Counted from the first letter of the stretch, positions 7,934 to 18,288 are shown. The stretch is 64,000 nucleotides of DNA from Nitrosomonas sp. Nm34 (GCF_900113925.1 NZ_FORD01000013.1:1-64000), one strand, 5' to 3'. The notes: generated by a model from the letters alone, not told the origin. Numbers and translations are program-made.

Positions 7934-8773
7934 TTAATTGCTATTACCCGCTTTTGCGAGTAATTTATCTAACAAACGAATGCTCAGGAAGCGTTTGAGA
8001 AAACCAAATAAATAGGTAGGGAACGTAACATAATAACGCGGTTGAGGATGGTGCGCCTCAAGGGCATGAATGACTTTTTTGAGTACAGCCTCGGGCGGCA
8101 GTGTAAAAGGAACGGCTGGCCCTTGCTTGTTTAATCGCTCCAGTACCGCACGGTATTTTTCACCATGGAAACTATTGTCAATATTGATATATTTTTGTAA
8201 AGCCTTCAATGCGTTGGCTCTAAATTGAGTGGCAATCGGGCCCGGTTCGATCAGGCTGACAAAGATTTGGGTGCCCATCAATTCAAGGCGAAGCGTGTCG
8301 CTCAATCCTTCGATGGCATATTTGGAAGCATTATAAGCGCCGCGAAATGGCATGGCTGCAAAACCCAGCACAGAACTATTCTGGATAATTCGACCATAAC
8401 CTTGCTTGCGCATGATGGGCAACACAAGATTGGTCAGCTCTAGCCAGCCGAAAACATTGGTTTCGAATTGGGCGCGTAAGGCCTCACGACTCAAATCTTC
8501 AACTGCTCCCGGTAAACCATAGGCGCCATTATTGAACAGGGCATACAATTGACCATGAGTGCGGTGCATGATTTCTTCGAATGCTTGCTGGATCGAATCT
8601 GGCTCATTTAAATCTAATCGAAGACTTTCCAGTCCTTCAGTTAATAGCCTCTCGACGCTTTCCTGCCTTCGCGCTGTGGCGAATACACGATAGCCTCGTT
8701 TGTGCAATGCATGGGCGACACAATAGCCAATACCGCTGGAGCAACCAGTAATTAAAATAGACTTTTTCATCAA
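7934..8773 (-). CDS. classical short-chain dehydrogenase/reductase
   Basis: This 279-aa cytosolic oxidoreductase has a Rossmann fold with the cofactor motif TGCSSGIG at residues 10-17, NNGAYG in place of NNAG, the catalytic serine in QNSSVLG, and YNASK as the Tyr-Lys catalytic pair. The Arg-rich segment after beta-2 (TARRQ) suggests NADP(H). The C-terminus is longer than in minimal SDRs, as in the retinol-dehydrogenase-like group. The gene stands alone between a terminator and the divergently transcribed DUF6164-like gene. Substrate cannot be inferred. Confidence 0.85.
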   Translation of the reverse strand: MMKKSILITGCSSGIGYCVAHALHKRGYRVFATARRQESVERLLTEGLESLRLDLNEPDSIQQAFEEIMHRTHGQLYALFNNGAYGLPGAVEDLSREALRAQFETNVFGWLELTNLVLPIMRKQGYGRIIQNSSVLGFAAMPFRGAYNASKYAIEGLSDTLRLELMGTQIFVSLIEPGPIATQFRANALKALQKYINIDNSFHGEKYRAVLERLNKQGPAVPFTLPPEAVLKKVIHALEAHHPQPRYYVTFPTYLFGFLKRFLSIRLLDKLLAKAGNSN

Positions 8774-8891
8774 CTAAGCTTATCTTGCCAAACTGTTCAT
8801 AGTTGTTTTGAGCTTGACGCAAAAAAAGCATAATCATAGCATCACATAGCTCGATTCATGACACATGGCATTAAACTGATCAACATTAATA

Positions 8892-9257
8892 ATGGCAAAG
8901 ATATTGTTTAAACTACGGAACGTTCCAGATGATGAAGCCGAAGAAGTGCGCGAATTACTGACCAGTCATCATATTGATTACTATGAAACCTCAGCAGGCA
9001 ATTGGGGCGTTTCCATGCCCGCTCTCTGGGTGAAGGATGATGATCAATTCCCGGAAGCAAAAGCATTATTTGATGCTTATCAGCAAGCACGTTCCATACG
9101 GGTAAGGGAGGAATACGCACGACTTAGAAGTGAAGGCAAACACAAAACAATATGGGATAGTATGAAGCAAAATCCTGTTTTATTTGTAGTATATATACTC
9201 ATTGTGCTGTCTTTGCTTTACTTGCCATTCAAGCTGATCATGGAGCTAGCCAAGTAG
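8892..9257 (+). CDS. DUF6164-like small membrane protein
   Basis: This 121-aa protein has a soluble alpha/beta N-terminal half that begins MAKILFKLRNVPDDEAEE. A linker rich in charged residues follows, and one C-terminal transmembrane helix (about 97-117, VLFVVYILIVLSLLYLPF). The layout fits the DUF6164 family of proteobacterial proteins with no known role. The family name comes from recognition by eye. The gene is followed by a short terminator, so it is probably monocistronic. Confidence 0.65.
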   Translation: MAKILFKLRNVPDDEAEEVRELLTSHHIDYYETSAGNWGVSMPALWVKDDDQFPEAKALFDAYQQARSIRVREEYARLRSEGKHKTIWDSMKQNPVLFVVYILIVLSLLYLPFKLIMELAK

Positions 9258-9284
9258 CAGTTTCTTATTTTATTTTTCTCATTG

Positions 9285-9309
9285 CTCAAAATCATTTGAG
9301 ATTTTTTTG
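9285..9309 (+). terminator. short rho-independent terminator
   Basis: A six-base-pair stem (CTCAAA / TTTGAG) with loop ATCA is followed by ATTTTTTT. It lies 27 bp after the DUF6164-like stop and separates that gene from lnt. Confidence 0.6.
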
Positions 9310-9323
9310 CTGAGTGGTCCGGA

Positions 9324-10826
9324 TTGAATCAAATTAATTTAAAAATCATCCTCTCTTTTCTGTCGGGTGCGCTGACTGTTCTGGGGTTTGCACCGTTTTA
9401 TTTTTTTCCGATTCCTTTACTTACCCTGGCATTACTCATCTATTTCTGGCGTCAGAATGTCACGCCTTTAACTGCCGCAATACTGGGTTTTTCTTTCGGC
9501 ATGGGGATGTTTGGTGCAGGAGTAACCTGGATCTATGTCAGCCTGCATGATTTTGGCAGTATGCCGATGCCGCTGGCTGTATTGGCTTTGATCCTGCTGT
9601 GTGCTTATCTCTCATTATTCCCTGCGTTAACTGGGTGGATTTCGGCAAGATGGCGCATGGCTGCGCCAGCTATTTGGCCATGGATGGTTGCCTCGCTATG
9701 GATATTATCAGAATGGTTGCGTGGTACCTTATTTACCGGTTTTCCCTGGTTAGCGGTTGGGTATTCGCAGGCGCCATCCAGCCCGCTTATAGGTTTTGCG
9801 CCAGTAGTGGGGGTTTATGGGATTTCACTTCTTTTGGTTCTGAGTGCTGGCTGGCTATCCTCCTGGTTTGAGCAAAGGCGTTCATGGCACTTCTTATTTT
9901 TTCTGGGTGGGGTCTGGGTCATCGGTCTGGCATTGCAGTGGATCGAGTGGACCAAACCTGAGGGTGATGCCGTGACAGTGAGTCTATTACAGGGAAATAT
10001 TCCGCAGGATCTAAAATGGCGAGAGGATCACATTATCACGACCATGGATACTTACGCCAAGCTTATCCAGGAAAGTAACAGTCAGCTCATAGTAACGCCA
10101 GAAATATCGATTCCGCTGTTTCATGAAGATGTGCCGTTTGATTACTTGTCTGGGCTTGCCGCGCATGCAAGGGCAAATGAGGGGGATGTACTGATCGGCA
10201 TGGCTGAAGCGGTCTCATCGAATAGGAATGAATATTACAATACGATGTTCAGCCTGGGTGTATCGCCTGAACAACGTTATCGAAAACACCATCTTGTGCC
10301 ATTTGGCGAATATATCCCGTTAAAGCTCGTATTTGGCTGGGTTATCGAAGTGCTGAATATGCCTTTGTCCGATTTTTCCCGCGGCTCACTTGATCAGCAA
10401 CCTTTGTATCTGGCTGGACAAAACGTGGCCATCAATATCTGCTATGAAGATGTGTTCGGAGAAGAAATCATTGTGCCGCTACCTGAGGCCTCATTGCTGG
10501 TCAATGTGAGCAACGATGCCTGGTTTGGGCGTTCTATCGGCCCTTGGCAGCACTTGCAGATTTCACAGATGCGTGCCCTGGAAACAGGACGCTACATGTT
10601 GCGTGCGACCAATACCGGAGTAACCGCCATCATTGATCAACGCGGCAACATCGTGCAGCAATTGGAAATGTTCACCACTGCGGGTCTACATGGGATAGCG
10701 CAAGGTTATTCGGGTGCTACCCCGTATGTACGCTTGGGCAATAGTCTGGTATTAGGGCTGGCAGGGTTATTGCTGATCGCCGGTTGGTTATCAGTCTTTT
10801 TTTATAGGAAACGTAAAACCCTGTAA
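9324..10826 (+). CDS. lnt: apolipoprotein N-acyltransferase
   Basis: This inner-membrane enzyme adds the third acyl chain to lipoproteins. It has 500 residues, close to the family norm, with about six N-terminal transmembrane helices, a nitrilase-like periplasmic domain and a final C-terminal helix. The catalytic triad is visible: Glu in VTPEIS, Lys in [12 protein letters not shown], Cys in NICYEDVFG. The start is a TTG at 9324 giving MNQINLK; a GG-rich stretch precedes it, and no ATG fits the full first helix. It heads the run lnt-glyQ-glyS-gmhB-plsC, an order common in betaproteobacteria. Confidence 0.95.
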   Translation: MNQINLKIILSFLSGALTVLGFAPFYFFPIPLLTLALLIYFWRQNVTPLTAAILGFSFGMGMFGAGVTWIYVSLHDFGSMPMPLAVLALILLCAYLSLFPALTGWISARWRMAAPAIWPWMVASLWILSEWLRGTLFTGFPWLAVGYSQAPSSPLIGFAPVVGVYGISLLLVLSAGWLSSWFEQRRSWHFLFFLGGVWVIGLALQWIEWTKPEGDAVTVSLLQGNIPQDLKWREDHIITTMDTYAKLIQESNSQLIVTPEISIPLFHEDVPFDYLSGLAAHARANEGDVLIGMAEAVSSNRNEYYNTMFSLGVSPEQRYRKHHLVPFGEYIPLKLVFGWVIEVLNMPLSDFSRGSLDQQPLYLAGQNVAINICYEDVFGEEIIVPLPEASLLVNVSNDAWFGRSIGPWQHLQISQMRALETGRYMLRATNTGVTAIIDQRGNIVQQLEMFTTAGLHGIAQGYSGATPYVRLGNSLVLGLAGLLLIAGWLSVFFYRKRKTL

Positions 10827-10879
10827 AATACTTGCCGTCATCAACAATACCGTTCCAAGCTAACGCTTACGTACCTATC

Positions 10880-11788
10880 ATGATATTTCAGGATATGATT
10901 CTGACGCTCCAGCATTATTGGAGCAAACAAGGTTGCGCGCTGTTGCAGCCTTATGACATGGAAGTTGGCGCAGGCACAAGCCATACCGCTACCTTTCTGC
11001 GCGCGCTGGGACCGGAGCCGTGGCGTGCAGCCTATGTGCAACCCTCACGCCGTCCGAAGGACGGTCGTTATGGTAACAACCCGAATCGTTTGCAGCATTA
11101 TTATCAATATCAGGTTGTGCTAAAGCCTGCTCCGCAAAATATTCTGGATTTATATTTGGGTTCGCTGCAGACATTGGGTTTGGATTTGAAACTGAATGAT
11201 GTCAGATTAGTGGAAGATGATTGGGAAAACCCAACGCTGGGGGCGTGGGGGCTTGGCTGGGAAGTGTGGTTGAATGGCATGGAAGTCACACAGTTTACTT
11301 ATTTTCAGCAAGTCGGCGGGATCAATTGCAGGCCGATTACCGGTGAGATTACTTATGGGCTCGAGCGGCTGGCTATGTATCTGCAAGGGGTGGAGAATGT
11401 GTTTGATTTAATTTGGACTGAAGGGCTGAGCTATGGTGATGTGTATCATCAAAATGAAGTTGAGCAATCGACTTATAATTTTGAATGCAGCGACCCTGAA
11501 TTTCTCTTCGTCGCTTTCGGTAAACATGAAGAACAAGCGAATAATCTAATGGAACAACAATTGCCACTGCCTGCCTATGAACAAGTACTGAAAGCGGCGC
11601 ATAGCTTCAATTTACTGGATGCCCGAGGAGCCATCTCGGTCACCGAACGTGCCGCCTATATCGCGCGCATTCGCAATCTGGCGCGTCGAGTCGCACAGGC
11701 TTATTATGATAGTCGGGAACGATTGCAGCCTCCCTTTCCGCTGGCGCCGCGCGAATGGGTAGCGCAAATACCGAAGAAAGCAGGATGA
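10880..11788 (+). CDS. glyQ: glycine--tRNA ligase alpha subunit
   Basis: This is the catalytic alpha chain of the alpha2beta2 bacterial glycyl-tRNA synthetase. It carries class II motifs in [30 protein letters not shown] and FTYFQQVGG. The ATG at 10880 ([14 protein letters not shown]) lines up with the family N-terminus. An in-frame TTG at 10832 would add 16 unconserved residues. It overlaps glyS by four bases (ATGA), which fits 1:1 translation of the two subunits. Confidence 0.95.
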   Translation: MIFQDMILTLQHYWSKQGCALLQPYDMEVGAGTSHTATFLRALGPEPWRAAYVQPSRRPKDGRYGNNPNRLQHYYQYQVVLKPAPQNILDLYLGSLQTLGLDLKLNDVRLVEDDWENPTLGAWGLGWEVWLNGMEVTQFTYFQQVGGINCRPITGEITYGLERLAMYLQGVENVFDLIWTEGLSYGDVYHQNEVEQSTYNFECSDPEFLFVAFGKHEEQANNLMEQQLPLPAYEQVLKAAHSFNLLDARGAISVTERAAYIARIRNLARRVAQAYYDSRERLQPPFPLAPREWVAQIPKKAG

Positions 11789-13989
11789 GCATGATCCCAA
11801 GAAACCTACTTGTAGAACTGCTGGTTGAAGAGCTGCCACCCAAATCACTGCATAAGCTGGGTACTTATTTTGCTGAATCATTGCTCAATAGCCTGAAAAG
11901 CCAGAATCTGGCAATGCCAGATGCGGTAATGACTGCATACGCCACGCCACGTAGGCTGGCGGTTCATATTACGCATGTTTTGGGGCAGGCACCTGATCAG
12001 GCTGTGGCGACCAAGTTAATGCCCGTTTCGGTGGGTCTGGATGAGGAAGGGCGAGCGACGCCGGCTTTGGTCAAGAAATTGAGTGGTCTAGGCGTGGAGG
12101 CATTTGTCGTTTCACAACTGACGCGGGCAATGGAAGGTAAGTCCGAAACACTTTTTCTGGAGCGTGTGGTGTCGGGCATCGTTCTGGTTGATGGGCTGCA
12201 ACAAGCGATGGATGAAGCAATTGCGCAATTACCTATCCCCAAAGTGATGACTTATCAGCTCGCAGATGGTTGGCAGAACGTCAATTTTGTCCGTCCCGCT
12301 CATGGATTGATCGCGCTGCATGGCGCCGAGGTCGTTCCTGTGAGCGTGCTGGGTTTGACTGCCGGCAATATGACACAAGGTCATCGCTTCGAAGCCAGTA
12401 ACCATCCTATCGTCATCAGGGAAGCGGATAGTTATAGCCAGCAACTGGAAACAGAAGGCGCGGTTATTGCCAGTTTTACTGAGCGCCGTACCCGTATCTC
12501 GAATCAGCTTTCTATTGCTGCCGCCAAAGAAAATCTGCAGCTTATTCTCGATGAAGCATTAATGGATGAGGTAACAGCATTGGTGGAACATCCCAACGTG
12601 CTAATCGGGAAATTCCCATCAGAATTTCTTGAAGTACCGCAGGAATGCCTGATTCTGACGATGAAAGCCAACCAGAAATATTTCCCATTGCTGGATAGTG
12701 AGGGGAAACTGGCCAGTACCTTTCTGATAGTGGCGAATATTGGTCCAGCCGATACACATTTTGTCATCGAAGGCAATGAGCGCGTCGTGCGCTCGCGTTT
12801 GGCAGATGCAAAATTCTTCTTTGATCAGGATCGAAAACATACTTTGGCTTCGCGTATTGCTGGGCTGAACAAGGTGATTTACCATCATCAACTGGGCACA
12901 CAGGGTTTGCGCATTGAATATGTGCGTACCCTTGCACGCGAGATCGGGCAAATCTTGGGTGGCAATATTCTGGCAGAACAAGCGGAGCAGGCAGCGCGAT
13001 TAGCTAAAACGGATCTATTGACAGACATGGTCGGCGAATTTCCCGAGCTGCAGGGGATCATGGGGCGTTATTATGCGCAGCATGAAGGCTTGAGCGATGC
13101 GGTTGCCTATGCGATAGAAGATCACTACAAACCACGCTTTGCCGGCGACTTACTGCCACGTAACCTGGTTGGTGTTTGCGTGGCTTTGGCAGATAAGCTG
13201 GAGACTTTGATCAATCTGTTTGCTATCGGGCAGCTCCCCACCGGAGATAAAGATCCCTTTGCGCTACGCCGCCATGCTCTGGGCGTGATTCGTATTCTTA
13301 TCGAAAAGGATTTACCGCTTGAACTGAATAGGCTGGTTGAGCGAGCCATAGAAATTCTCCAGGATGAACGTATTGCAGAACAATGGGTACAGCAGACAGT
13401 CGCCGAGATGACACTCGCTGACACTGGGAAGAAGGCCCACCAGAAACATATCCGTCATACCATATCTGCTGAGGTAAGCGGGCAATTAGCAGATTTTATC
13501 TATGATCGATTGGCGGTAAATCTGCGTGAGCAGGGTTACAGTGCCCAAGAAGTAGATGCTGTATTGGCACTCCATCCTCAACATTTAAATGATATTCCCA
13601 AACGACTGGCTGCTATTCGTGCTTTTATCGCTTTGCCAGAGGCAGCCAGTCTGGCTGCTGCCAATAAGCGTGTGAGTAATATCCTCAAAAAGAGTAGCGC
13701 TATCATCAACCCACAGGTAGAGGTTGAACTTTTACAGGTGCCTGCCGAACGAGCATTGTATCAAGCGTTAATTGAGCTGAAAGATAAAGTGGATGAGGCC
13801 TTTGAGGAGAAGGATTATACGGTTGCCCTGCAAATCCTGGCAGCATTAAAAGCGCCGGTTGATACCTTTTTTGATCATGTAATGGTCAATACCGATGATG
13901 ACAGGTTGCGCAACAATCGTTTGGCTTTGCTTAAAAAACTTCAGCAGGTGATGAATCGGGTAGCCGATATTTCCAGGCTGGCGAGCTGA
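11785..13989 (+). CDS. glyS: glycine--tRNA ligase beta subunit
   Basis: This 734-aa beta chain of bacterial glycyl-tRNA synthetase binds tRNA through its HD-like and anticodon-binding regions. Family signatures include [14 protein letters not shown] at the N-terminus, [30 protein letters not shown] and the C-terminal [12 protein letters not shown] and [15 protein letters not shown]. Length matches the family. The ATG at 11785 overlaps the glyQ stop; an in-frame ATG at 11755 lies inside glyQ and is less likely. Confidence 0.95.
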   Translation: MSMIPRNLLVELLVEELPPKSLHKLGTYFAESLLNSLKSQNLAMPDAVMTAYATPRRLAVHITHVLGQAPDQAVATKLMPVSVGLDEEGRATPALVKKLSGLGVEAFVVSQLTRAMEGKSETLFLERVVSGIVLVDGLQQAMDEAIAQLPIPKVMTYQLADGWQNVNFVRPAHGLIALHGAEVVPVSVLGLTAGNMTQGHRFEASNHPIVIREADSYSQQLETEGAVIASFTERRTRISNQLSIAAAKENLQLILDEALMDEVTALVEHPNVLIGKFPSEFLEVPQECLILTMKANQKYFPLLDSEGKLASTFLIVANIGPADTHFVIEGNERVVRSRLADAKFFFDQDRKHTLASRIAGLNKVIYHHQLGTQGLRIEYVRTLAREIGQILGGNILAEQAEQAARLAKTDLLTDMVGEFPELQGIMGRYYAQHEGLSDAVAYAIEDHYKPRFAGDLLPRNLVGVCVALADKLETLINLFAIGQLPTGDKDPFALRRHALGVIRILIEKDLPLELNRLVERAIEILQDERIAEQWVQQTVAEMTLADTGKKAHQKHIRHTISAEVSGQLADFIYDRLAVNLREQGYSAQEVDAVLALHPQHLNDIPKRLAAIRAFIALPEAASLAAANKRVSNILKKSSAIINPQVEVELLQVPAERALYQALIELKDKVDEAFEEKDYTVALQILAALKAPVDTFFDHVMVNTDDDRLRNNRLALLKKLQQVMNRVADISRLAS

Positions 13990-13990
13990 A

Positions 13991-14530
13991 ATGAAATTGA
14001 TCATCCTGGATAGTAACGGTGTGATCAATGAGGTCAGTCAAACCTTTATCACATCACTGGAAGAATGGAAACCCATACCTGGTAGCCTGGAAGCAATCTC
14101 ACGACTTACCCAGGCCGGTTATCGCGTGATCATTGCAACCAATCAGTCTGGGATCGGGCGCGGATTGCTCGATATGACGACTTTCAATGCCATTAACGAC
14201 AAGATGTTCAAAGCGGTTCATCACGCCGGGGGACGCATTGATGCGCTTTTCTTCTGCCCACATACTGAGCAGGATAAATGTCACTGTCGTAAACCTGAGA
14301 CAGGTATGTTTCAGGAAATCATGCAACGTTATAGTACCGATCTTAAAGGCGTTCCTGCTGTCGGTGATTCACTGCGGGATTTGCAGGCAGCGGTCGAGGT
14401 AGAGGCCATTCCGATTTTAGTGCTGACTGGAAAAGGTGAAATGACTCATGCGAATGGGAATCTCCCAGAAGGCACGCAAATTTTTGCTGATCTGGCATCT
14501 GTTGTGGACACATTGGTGAAGAGAATATGA
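13991..14530 (+). CDS. gmhB: D-glycero-beta-D-manno-heptose-1,7-bisphosphate 7-phosphatase, altered active-site motif
   Basis: This HAD-family phosphatase for ADP-heptose (LPS core) synthesis is 179 aa, the usual length. Conserved parts are the EEWKPIPGSLEAI segment, ATNQSGIGRG (motif II), the zinc-binding CPHTEQDKCHCRKP loop, and GDSLRDL (motif IV). Motif I reads D7-S8-N9-G10-V11, whereas the family has DxDGV; the second Asp, the usual acid/base, is Asn here. The gene lies one base after glyS and overlaps plsC by four bases. Fold and context make the family certain; activity is less so because of N9. Confidence 0.88.
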   Translation: MKLIILDSNGVINEVSQTFITSLEEWKPIPGSLEAISRLTQAGYRVIIATNQSGIGRGLLDMTTFNAINDKMFKAVHHAGGRIDALFFCPHTEQDKCHCRKPETGMFQEIMQRYSTDLKGVPAVGDSLRDLQAAVEVEAIPILVLTGKGEMTHANGNLPEGTQIFADLASVVDTLVKRI

Positions 14531-15312
14531 TATCAGCTGTCGTGCGCTCAGCGTTTTATACTGTATTACAACTCATCATCACACCTCCCTACGCATTATT
14601 TACGCTCGCCTGTTATCCCCTTCCTCCCCATTATCGTTATAAGGTGACCTACGGCTGGACCTGCATCATGCTGTTTCTGCTCAGGGTAATCTGTGGTCTG
14701 CATTATCGTGTGCTGGGTACGGAGAATATTCCTGATCGGCCAAGTATTGTGTTATCCAAGCATCAATCAGCATGGGAAACCCTGGCATTGCAACAAATTT
14801 TTCCACCCCAGGTATGGGTGCTTAAAAAAGAGTTATTGCGTATTCCATTTTTTGGCTGGGGACTGGCAATGACTAATCCGATTGCAATTGATCGTAGTTC
14901 GGGTAAAGCGGCGTTGCAGCAAATCGTTGAGCAGGGTAAAGAAAGATTAAAACAGAATTTCTGGATTGTCATTTTTCCGGAAGGGACGCGTATTCCTCCA
15001 GGTAAGACGGGTAAATACAAGATAGGCGGCGCATGGCTCGCCACCCACACAGGTACATTGGTTGTGCCAGTTGCACATAATGCGGGAGAATTTTGGGGAA
15101 GAAATTCATTTATCAAATCTCCTGGCATGATTACGGTAAGCATTGGCAAACCAATTGATCCAACCGGTATGGATCCTGATGAGCTTAATGCACGTGTGCA
15201 AGCGTGGATAGAAACTGAGGTGTCGCATATCAGCGGTGGTGGAAAAGAAGGGCGTGATGATGAACAATTTATTTCGATCTCGAACCAGTCAGTCAAAGAC
15301 GCTGAAAAATGA
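14527..15312 (+). CDS. plsC: 1-acyl-sn-glycerol-3-phosphate acyltransferase
   Basis: This is the membrane enzyme that converts lysophosphatidic acid to phosphatidic acid. It has 261 residues with an N-terminal hydrophobic segment. The acyltransferase block 1 is KHQSAWE (HX4E rather than HX4D, a variant I associate with betaproteobacterial members). FPEGTR forms block 3 and VPVAHNAG block 4. It is translationally coupled to gmhB by an ATGA overlap, and its 3' end overlaps the ygjP-like gene by about 56 bases. Confidence 0.9.
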   Translation: MISAVVRSAFYTVLQLIITPPYALFTLACYPLPPHYRYKVTYGWTCIMLFLLRVICGLHYRVLGTENIPDRPSIVLSKHQSAWETLALQQIFPPQVWVLKKELLRIPFFGWGLAMTNPIAIDRSSGKAALQQIVEQGKERLKQNFWIVIFPEGTRIPPGKTGKYKIGGAWLATHTGTLVVPVAHNAGEFWGRNSFIKSPGMITVSIGKPIDPTGMDPDELNARVQAWIETEVSHISGGGKEGRDDEQFISISNQSVKDAEK

Positions 15313-16009
15313 GGCACGTACCATCACATTGGTTGACAGGACAATCGGTTACACGCTGATTCGTCGTGACCGGAGAACGATTGGCCTGAAAATCAATCGA
15401 GAGGGTTTAACGGTTAGTGTGCCTTTGCAAGCGACTCTCAGCAGAATAGAGCAAGTACTGCACAGTAAAGCTGACTGGGTCATTAGAAGTCTGGAGATAT
15501 GGAAAGAGAAAAAAATTATCCAGCCTCAGTGGTGTTTGGATAGTACTTTCTGGCTATTAGGCGATCCCTATCGATTGGTCTTGACTAAATCAGAAAAACT
15601 GCAACTGATTTCGCAAAATAATGAAACAGATCAAATTCAGGAAATAACCCGACAAATTGCTTCGCTAACTTCCTGTCAAATCGAGAAATTCGTAATGACT
15701 TGGTATCGTAAACAAGCGCGGGCGTGCATGAGTGAGCGGGTAGCGCTCTATGCAGCCAAATTGGGTGTGTCATTGCCAAAACTGAGATTATCCAGTGCGC
15801 GCACGCGCTGGGGAAGCTGTAGTTCAAATGGGACAGTATCGCTGAACTGGCGGTTAATACAGTTACCGCTTTCCCTGGTGGATTACGTGGTAGCGCATGA
15901 ATTATCTCATCTGATCGAAATGAATCATTCTGCGGCATTCTGGGAAGTAGTCGAGAGCATCTATCCAGATTACCGGCAAGCGCGGGCAGAGTTAAAAAAA
16001 ATCGACTGA
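15257..16009 (+). CDS. YgjP-family zinc metallopeptidase-like protein
   Basis: This predicted soluble protein of 250 aa belongs to the YgjP (DUF45, SprT/M48-like) family. The metal-binding motif is VAHELSHLIEMNHS (HExxH) with a downstream Glu-containing helix, preceded by the family block TRWGSCSSNGTVSLNWRL. The start at 15257 has GAAGGG upstream; an earlier in-frame ATG at 15236 lies deeper inside plsC. The family's physiological role is not settled. It closes the lnt operon. Confidence 0.85.
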   Translation: MMNNLFRSRTSQSKTLKNEARTITLVDRTIGYTLIRRDRRTIGLKINREGLTVSVPLQATLSRIEQVLHSKADWVIRSLEIWKEKKIIQPQWCLDSTFWLLGDPYRLVLTKSEKLQLISQNNETDQIQEITRQIASLTSCQIEKFVMTWYRKQARACMSERVALYAAKLGVSLPKLRLSSARTRWGSCSSNGTVSLNWRLIQLPLSLVDYVVAHELSHLIEMNHSAAFWEVVESIYPDYRQARAELKKID

Positions 16010-16202
16010 TTGGAAAATGGGCTCCAGAATTTTATTTAATCTGGATTTTCCATTACAAGCGATTAAGGGATGAGTATTGGGCTGAATTTAACGAGAAGAT
16101 CAAATGTTTTGGATTTGTCCCAAAGACCATGAATCCATTCACGCTGTTGCATGGTAACTGCCGGGTTCATCATCTTTTTTCAGACCTCGTGGGTAATATC
16201 GC
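16010..16202. other. intergenic stretch with a short coding-like relic
   Basis: Just after the ygjP-like stop there is an imperfect inverted repeat (TGGAAAAT...TCTGGA...TTTTCCA, about 16013-16052) without a T-run. On the minus strand, about 16068-16178, a 36-residue frame reads MMNPAVTMQQREWIHGLWDK onward. It lacks a convincing ribosome binding site and matches no family I recognise. It adjoins IS630 relics and may be debris of the same kind. Confidence 0.35.
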
Positions 16203-16356
16203 CTAACAAGTTAAGTATGATTCAGAATGTACAGGACTGGAAGAGCATCTCGACGGTTCGGTTTTGTTATTTACGTAGTGTCTTGACCTGTGTCCATTTG
16301 TGTTCGATGGAATAATGAGAATACTCTTTGAATCATTTCTAACTGGTTTGTCTATA
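16203..16356 (-). mobile_element. IS630-family relics in inverted arrangement
   Basis: Positions 16203-16311 are, on the minus strand, a degenerate copy of the transposase 3' end found at 190-300 (CATCGAACACAAATGGACAC and the following RRQ-coding stretch). Positions 16330-16356 repeat the plus-strand IS end (GAATCATTTCTAACTGG...CTATA) in the opposite orientation. No intact transposase frame remains. Confidence 0.75.
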
Positions 16357-16417
16357 TAGCCAGCTTTGGCAAGGAGCTCATAGCGCAGCATTCTGAGGGT
16401 GTGTTATTTCATTTCTA

Positions 16418-16520
16418 ATTCCATTTCTAAATCAAACGTAATTTTGTCGGTTTTACCTTGCCGTATTATTGATGCTGTCTGCAGCTCACCTTCGCGTCAT
16501 TTTTGATTTGGAATGGAATA
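16418..16520 (+). repeat. MITE family 1 copy
   Basis: About 103 bp. It begins ATTCCATTTCTAAATCAAA and ends TTTGATTTGGAATGGAAT, with the family core (TTGTCGG...CCTTGCCGTATTATTGATGCTG). TA dinucleotides flank both sides (CTA/ATTCC and GGAA/TA). A partial second end (ATTTCATTTCTAA, 16408-16420) abuts it. Confidence 0.85.
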
Positions 16521-16538
16521 GGGGGCTGTTCTGCACAG

Positions 16539-16580
16539 AAAAACGGCTATTCCCGCTGTTTGCAACGGGAATAGCCGTTT
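16539..16580 (-). terminator. rho-independent terminator of the antiporter gene
   Basis: A perfect fifteen-base-pair stem (AAACGGCTATTCCCG / CGGGAATAGCCGTTT) with a ten-base loop. On the minus strand it is followed by TTTTT and lies 17 bp past the stop of the antiporter gene. Confidence 0.85.
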
Positions 16581-16596
16581 TAGGTCGCTGCAATTT

Positions 16597-18288
16597 TTAT
16601 GGAGCAAAACGTTGCAGTATATGGTTCGTCATACCTTTAGCGAGTTCCTCTTCTCCAAAGAATACTGTGCCAATCTTTTCTTTCTGCAGGAATTGTGACT
16701 CGTCTTCACTGTGAGTACGGAGCACGATCTCAATATCCGGGTTAAGGGTACGTGCAATTTCAGCAATCTGCCGTACGTTGAGGGTATCAGGTGTTGCGAT
16801 CACCAACATTGCTGCACCTGCAATATGTGCCTGGATGAGCACAGCTGGATCAGCCGCATTACCCGATACAGCAGCGACACCTGTTTTACGCAGATCCTCT
16901 ACCAGTTCGCGGTTTTGTTCAGCAACTACATAAGGAATTTTGCGTTTATCCAGCTCTCTGGCGATGCGTCGTCCTACACGGCCATAGCCTACCAACACCA
17001 CTTGTCCTTCAAGGTATTTGCGTTCTGTAGTTAACGGCAATTCAGCGAAGGGATCCTCACGGTGTTCCAGACGGCGAGCTAATTCCGAGCGCTGGAGAAC
17101 CAAATTTATAATAGGGTTAACTGCAGCAAACACAAATGGATTCAGCGCTATGGAGATAAGTGCCCCAGCGAGAACCAAATCCATCCCTTCTGAAGAAAGC
17201 AAACCAAGTGACATTCCCAGCCCAGCAAGAATAAACGAAAATTCACCGATCTGTGCCAGGCTGGCAGCCACCAGCAATGCAGTATTGAGTGGGTAGCGTA
17301 AGGTAAGTACCAGTCCCATTGCTGCGATTGATTTGCCGACGATGATAATAGCAACGACGCCGAGAACATGCATCGGTTTCTCCATCAATATCTGTGGATC
17401 GAAGAGCATTCCCACAGAAACAAAGAACAGTACAGAAAAGGCATCGCGCAATGGTAGCGATTCTTGAGCTGCGCGATGACTGAATTCCGATTCACGCATG
17501 ACCATTCCTGCAAAGAAAGCTCCCAGTGCAAATGACACATTGAACAAGGCTGCTGCACTGTAGGCGACACCAATCGCTGCTGCGATAACTGACAAAGTGA
17601 AGAGCTCTCGCGAACCGATACTTGCGACTTGCCATAACAACCAAGGCAATATACGGCGTCCGCCGATCAGCATCAGGGCGATAAAAGCCGAGACCTCAAG
17701 AAGGGTCTGTCCAATCGTACGCCATAACGGAACAGTTTCTTCGGCGGGGGCAACTGTTCCACCTAATATACCCGCAAATGAAGGTAATAATACCAGAATG
17801 AGCACAGTAGCGAGATCTTCCACCACTAGCCAACCTACGGCAATACGCCCATTCATGGTTTCGAGTATGCCTCTTGACTCAAGAGCTTTGAGCAATACGA
17901 CAGTACTAGCACAGGACAGGGAGAGACCAAAAACCAGGCCGGTGCCAAAATCCCAACCCCACCAAGAAGCTATAAGCATACCTAGTCCAGTCGCCAGCCC
18001 CATTTGCACGACGGCGCCTGGGAGGGCGATACGCTTAACCGCAAGTAAATCGTCAAGAGAAAAATGCAAACCCACACCGAACATAAGCAGCATGACCCCA
18101 ATTTCTGACAATTGTGAGGCGATATCTACATCAGCAACGAAACCTGGTGTGGATGGCCCCATAGCTATTCCTGCCAGTAGATAACCAACTAAAGCGGGAA
18201 TCTTGAGTCGCTCAGCAATGAAGCCCAATATCAGGGCAAGACCAAATCCAGCAGCAAGAGTCGTTATCAATGAGATGTCATGTTCCAT
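16597..18288 (-). CDS. ybaL: YbaL/KefB-type CPA2 cation:proton antiporter with TrkA-N domain
   Basis: This 563-aa inner-membrane protein has about 12 transmembrane helices, including PALVGYLLAG and GVMLLMFGVGLHFSLDDL. A cytoplasmic RCK/TrkA-N Rossmann domain follows (VLVGYGRVGRRIARELDK, about residues 425-445). Sequence and length follow E. coli YbaL/RosB closely, including GFVADVDIA and SFALGAFFAGMVMRESEFSHRAAQ. Family members exchange K+ or Na+ for H+, often under nucleotide or glutathione control. AAGGAAAC precedes the ATG. It is divergent from the P460-family gene. Confidence 0.88.
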   Translation of the reverse strand: MEHDISLITTLAAGFGLALILGFIAERLKIPALVGYLLAGIAMGPSTPGFVADVDIASQLSEIGVMLLMFGVGLHFSLDDLLAVKRIALPGAVVQMGLATGLGMLIASWWGWDFGTGLVFGLSLSCASTVVLLKALESRGILETMNGRIAVGWLVVEDLATVLILVLLPSFAGILGGTVAPAEETVPLWRTIGQTLLEVSAFIALMLIGGRRILPWLLWQVASIGSRELFTLSVIAAAIGVAYSAAALFNVSFALGAFFAGMVMRESEFSHRAAQESLPLRDAFSVLFFVSVGMLFDPQILMEKPMHVLGVVAIIIVGKSIAAMGLVLTLRYPLNTALLVAASLAQIGEFSFILAGLGMSLGLLSSEGMDLVLAGALISIALNPFVFAAVNPIINLVLQRSELARRLEHREDPFAELPLTTERKYLEGQVVLVGYGRVGRRIARELDKRKIPYVVAEQNRELVEDLRKTGVAAVSGNAADPAVLIQAHIAGAAMLVIATPDTLNVRQIAEIARTLNPDIEIVLRTHSEDESQFLQKEKIGTVFFGEEELAKGMTNHILQRFAP

